This document shows, piece after piece, positions 61,730-64,000 of a stretch of DNA of 64,000 nt. This stretch comes from Ruicaihuangia caeni (GTDB lineage Bacteria; Actinomycetota; Actinomycetes; Actinomycetales; Microbacteriaceae). Positions within the stretch are counted from its first letter, which is position 1. Each line of letters begins with the position of its first letter. Both the position numbers and the translations under genes were made by a program. The notes under the pieces were generated by a model, which did not search any database, was not told the DNA's origin, and saw nothing but the letters and a program-made list of their open reading frames with translations. The DNA lies in NCBI RefSeq assembly GCF_029952955.1, contig NZ_JASATX010000005.1:57164-121163 (forward strand). The letters run 5' to 3'.

Positions 61730-62300
61730 GGCGGGACTCACCCGGCAACGCGTCGTCGACGCTGCCCAAGATCTGGCCGACGAACTGGGCCTCGAGCGCA
61801 TCACCCTTGCCGCGCTTGCCGCGCGCCTCTCGGTGCGAGTCCCCAGCCTGTACAAGCACGTCGACGGGCTCGACGCACTGCACCGCGCCATCGAGGCGCA
61901 GGCGAAGGGCCAACTCGCCGACGCACTGTCTGCCTCCGCGGTCGGGGTGGCGCGTGGTGATGCGCTGCGCGCCCTCGCCAACGCGTACCGCAACTGGGCG
62001 CGCCGGCATCCCGGCCGGTACTCGGCGACACTGCGCGCTGCAGACGCCGATGACGCCGCAGCCGTCGACGCGGGCGCGCGCGCCGTCGAGATCGTGATCG
62101 GCGCGCTCAGCGGGTACGGGCTCACCGGCGACGACGCGATCGACGCCGTTCGCGCAGTGCGGGCTTCTCTGCACGGCTTCGTCGCCCTCGAAGCGGCCGG
62201 TGGATTCGGGATGCCGCACGACGTCGACCGCAGCTTCGAACGGCTCGTCGCGGGGCTCGACGACATGCTCGACCAGTGGGGTGCGCGAGCGAGCCGCTAG
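61722..62300 (+). CDS. TetR-family regulator (WHG-type C-terminus)
   Basis: 192 residues. HTH: VVDAAQDLADELGLERITLA, ALAARLSVRVPSLYKHVDGL. C-terminal WHG-like domain ends MLDQWGARASR. ATG 61722 lies inside the hydrolase end, so coupled. Expected to repress the operon via the palindrome 60885-60903; ligand may be a substrate or product of the hydrolase. Confidence 0.92.
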   Translation: MPRAGLTRQRVVDAAQDLADELGLERITLAALAARLSVRVPSLYKHVDGLDALHRAIEAQAKGQLADALSASAVGVARGDALRALANAYRNWARRHPGRYSATLRAADADDAAAVDAGARAVEIVIGALSGYGLTGDDAIDAVRAVRASLHGFVALEAAGGFGMPHDVDRSFERLVAGLDDMLDQWGARASR

Positions 62301-62426
62301 GACGATCGCGAGTGAGGGTACGCGGCGCGTGCGCCCGGGTCCGCTCGACGACCGCGCTCTGCGCCGCCCTCAGCTGCCGCGTGCCGAGCGGCTCAGCCGA
62401 TGGTGGTAACGTAGATCTCCGTTCAA

Positions 62427-62499
62427 GGGCCTATGGCGCAGTTGGTAGCGCGCCTCGTTCGCAACGAGGAGGTCAGGGGTTCGAATCCCCTTAGGTCCA
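62427..62499 (+). tRNA. tRNA-Ala (anticodon CGC)
   Basis: Acceptor GGGCCTA pairs with TAGGTCC, including the G3-U70 wobble that marks tRNA-Ala. Anticodon stem CCTCG/CGAGG with loop TTCGCAA gives anticodon CGC (Ala, GCG codons). T-loop GTTCGAATC present. CCA is not encoded (sequence continues CCG). 73 nt. Confidence 0.97.
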
Positions 62500-62552
62500 C
62501 CGTGTGATGAGTCGGGACATAGGTCTCGGCTGAGTCGCGACATGTGTCACGT

Positions 62553-63559
62553 TCAAGAGCCCGGCCATCGGCCGGGCTCTTGTTGTTGGTTGCGCCAGTA
62601 GCTTCGGGTCGGGTCGATGGTGTGGGTGCTGAGGATCTCGCCGGTGTCGAGGTGGATCACGGTGGCGCTGGTTTCGTCGATGAGGGCCAGGACGCGTTTG
62701 CCTCGGTGGGCGGCGCCGATTCCGAGGTGGTGCATGCGGGCGGCTCGGCGCAGGCTCATCTTGCCGTTGCTGCCGACGTGGTCGTAGCGGATTCGGAAGT
62801 GGCCCTCGCGAGGTGAAGCGGGGCGGGCATTAGGGGTGGCGCGGTATCGATCGCCGGGAGTGCGTCGGTCGTTCCCGCGATGGGGACGGCGTTCATTGTA
62901 GTGGTCGCGGAATCGGTCGAGCTGGGCTTGGAGTTCGCGCAGCGTGTCAGGGGCCGGTTGTGCGGCCAGCCAGCGTTTGAGGGTCTGGTGGAAGCGTTCG
63001 ATCTTCCCCTGTGTCTGCGGGTGGCCGGGCGAGCCGTTCTTCTGGCGAACACCCAGGACGGGCAAGAGGTATTCGAAGGCGTTGCGTCCTCCTCCGAACC
63101 GGGCCGTGTAGACGCGGCCGTTGTCGGTCAGGGTCGAGGCGGGGACGCCGTGCTGTTCGGTCGCGGTGAGGAATGTGGCGACCACAAGGTCCCCGGTGAC
63201 TGGCCGGTGGGCGGTGCAGGACAGCAGGAATCGGGAGTGGTCATCGAGCCAGTTCAGAATCTCGATATCGGTGCCGTCCGCGAGCCGCCAGTGGGTGAAG
63301 TCCGATTGCCAGGTCTCGTTCGGTTGCGCCGCCTCGAACCGGGTGTAGGAGGACTTCGGTCGCTTCCGCGGTTCAGGGGTGATCAGATTCGCGCCGTGCA
63401 GGATCCGCCGGATCGTCGAGGTTGACGGGGCACGCAGCTGCTCACGTTCCAGGTGCCACGCGATCGTCATCGGGCCGGCATCCAGGCCTTGGCCGGTCAG
63501 CGCCACCCGCAGTTCGATGACCCGTGCCCGCACCGACTCCGGTGTCGACGCGGAGTTAC
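62553..63559 (-). pseudogene. IS481-family transposase, N-terminal part missing
   Basis: The rve/integrase core is intact: Asp in ETWQSDFTHWRLADG, Asp in TLTDNGRVYTARF, Glu in QGKIERFHQTLKRW give the DDE triad; the C-terminus ends SYWRNQQQEPGRWPGS. The N-terminal helix-turn-helix that starts intact IS481 transposases is absent. The frame continues past 63559 into IS3 sequence, but that is out-of-register junk. Probably inactive. Confidence 0.9.
62556..62580 (+). terminator. Hairpin with T-rich tail at transposase 3' end
   Basis: Stem AGAGCCCGGCC (62556-62566) and GGCCGGGCTCT (62570-62580), 11 bp, 3-nt loop, followed by TGTTGTTGGTTG. In plus orientation it ends tRNA transcription; on the minus strand it lies in the last codons of the transposase. 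Confidence 0.7.
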
Positions 63560-63602
63560 TGAATCGCCCCGGGTTTCGTGGAGGGTCTGATTCCCCGAGA
63601 GG

Positions 63603-63938
63603 ATGATGGCCATGCCAGCACTGAAGAAGTATCCGCAGGAGTTGCGGGAGCGAGCGATGCGGCTCGTGGAAGAAGCCCGGAAAGAGGATCCGGAGCTGTC
63701 GATGCATGCGGCAGTGACTCGGATCGGGCAGCGCACTGGGGTGAACGCTGACACGCTGCGCGGCTGGATGAAGCAGGCCGCGATCGACGCCGGTGAGCGT
63801 CCCGGGATGAGCACCGCAGATGCGAAGCGGGTCAAGGAGCTTGAGGCCGAGGTGCGCGAGCTGAAGCGTGCGAACGAGATCCTGCTGGCGGCGTCGAGTT
63901 TCTTCGCGCGGGAGCTCGACCCACGTTTGCCGTGGTAG
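63603..63938 (+). CDS. IS3-family transposase OrfA
   Basis: 111 residues. HTH_Tnp_1 domain: KYPQELRERAMRLVEEARKE, TRIGQRTGVNADTLRGWMKQ; leucine-zipper-like RVKELEAEVRELKRANEIL. Binds terminal repeats. ATG 63603 with GAGAGG before it; ATG 63612 possible. OrfB overlaps in the -1 frame, the usual programmed frameshift arrangement. Confidence 0.93.
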   Translation: MMAMPALKKYPQELRERAMRLVEEARKEDPELSMHAAVTRIGQRTGVNADTLRGWMKQAAIDAGERPGMSTADAKRVKELEAEVRELKRANEILLAASSFFARELDPRLPW

Positions 63939-64000
63939 TCGCCTTCGTCGACGATCACCGGGACCGGTTCGGGGTCGAGCCGATCTGCCGCGTGCTCACC
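63932..64000 (+). CDS. IS3-family transposase OrfB, start only
   Basis: Frame -1 to orfA: begins VVAFVDDHRDRFGVEPICRV, matching IS3 OrfB N-terminal (FIDEHRDRFGVEPIC-type). Runs off the window; the rve domain is beyond. Likely made as OrfAB fusion by frameshift. Confidence 0.85.
   Translation, partial: MVVAFVDDHRDRFGVEPICRVLT

Larger units (their letters stand above)
62503..63559 (-). mobile_element. IS481-family insertion sequence, left part lost
   Basis: Starts 3 nt after the tRNA-Ala end with TGTGATGAGTCGGGACATAG, which looks like an IS481-type terminal repeat. Contains most of a transposase gene on the minus strand. Its transposase 5' end and other terminal repeat are missing because an IS3-type element begins at 63560. 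Confidence 0.75.
63560..64000 (+). mobile_element. IS3-family insertion sequence, left end (continues beyond window)
   Basis: Left end TGAATCGCCCCGGGTTTCGT (63560-63579) starts with the TG of an IS3 terminal repeat. It carries orfA and the start of orfB. It interrupts the IS481 transposase gene. Right end lies outside. Confidence 0.8.

Noticed and set aside
62300..62427. Integrase or prophage attachment at tRNA-Ala
   Set aside because: No integrase gene and no second copy of the tRNA 3' end is visible in the window; only insertion sequences are seen.
62553..63707. Complete 384-residue transposase reading from IS3 into IS481
   Set aside because: First ~50 codons are antisense IS3 sequence; the true N-terminal HTH is missing, so this is a truncated gene, not a fusion.

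Overview
The window is high-GC (roughly two thirds G+C by eye, not computed) chromosomal DNA, densely packed with GTG/ATG-started genes. Gene content points to an actinobacterium, most likely Microbacteriaceae: rsmI beside an actinobacterial protein-O-mannosyltransferase, an F420-type LLM oxidoreductase, a class Ib nrdHIEF operon, ECF sigma-ogt-tag, DUF4349 and DUF255 proteins, and many leaderless starts with a TANNNT -10 element 6-7 nt before the start codon. The heptamer GGATGCC/GGCATCC is strikingly frequent. Genus is not claimed.

Layout. 1-12.8 kb: end of a VIT1-like transporter, ABC-F ATPase, a DUF559 protein flanked by matching hairpins, ispE, an LLM oxidoreductase, a DUF4287 protein below a 93-bp tetranucleotide tract, then the housekeeping run metG-tatD-rsmA on the minus strand, and rsmI divergent from pmt. 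12.9-21.4 kb: zinc-ribbon protein, DUF255 thioredoxin protein, TSUP exporter, and a propionate (2-methylcitrate) operon gntR-prpD-prpB-prpC-aldo/keto reductase with two TGTATACA operators. 21.6-30.4 kb: VOC protein, an ABC-2 exporter operon with its own HTH regulator, NhaA, HrpA. 30.4-32.4 kb: a two-gene island of different base composition, a one-helix membrane protein divergent from a HEPN-motif protein with overlapping promoters; this is the best candidate for an undescribed system. 32.5-43.5 kb: polar amino-acid ABC transporter, lipase-maturation-factor protein, FAD oxidoreductase, NUDIX hydrolase, an ECF sigma-ogt-tag repair operon, and a membrane-protein pair.

43.6-48.9 kb: a probable catabolic cluster of NCS1 permease, LysR regulator, HisD-family dehydrogenase and nitrilase-family amidase, with a palindromic LysR box and repeated half-sites, next to a nucleoside deaminase. 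49-53.3 kb: nrdHIEF with tandem NrdR boxes and two DnaA boxes. 53.3-62.3 kb: two MFS transporters, hydrolases, DUF4349 lipoprotein, FMN reductase, acetyltransferase, YigZ and a hydrolase-TetR operon with a palindromic operator. 62.4-64 kb: tRNA-Ala(CGC), an IS481-family remnant starting 3 nt after it, and an IS3-family element that has disrupted the IS481 transposase and runs off the window.

Functional links: prp genes degrade propionyl-CoA; nrdHIEF supplies dNTPs; sigma-ogt-tag looks like an alkylation-damage unit; the NCS1-HisD-nitrilase set probably imports and oxidises/hydrolyses an unidentified N-containing compound.
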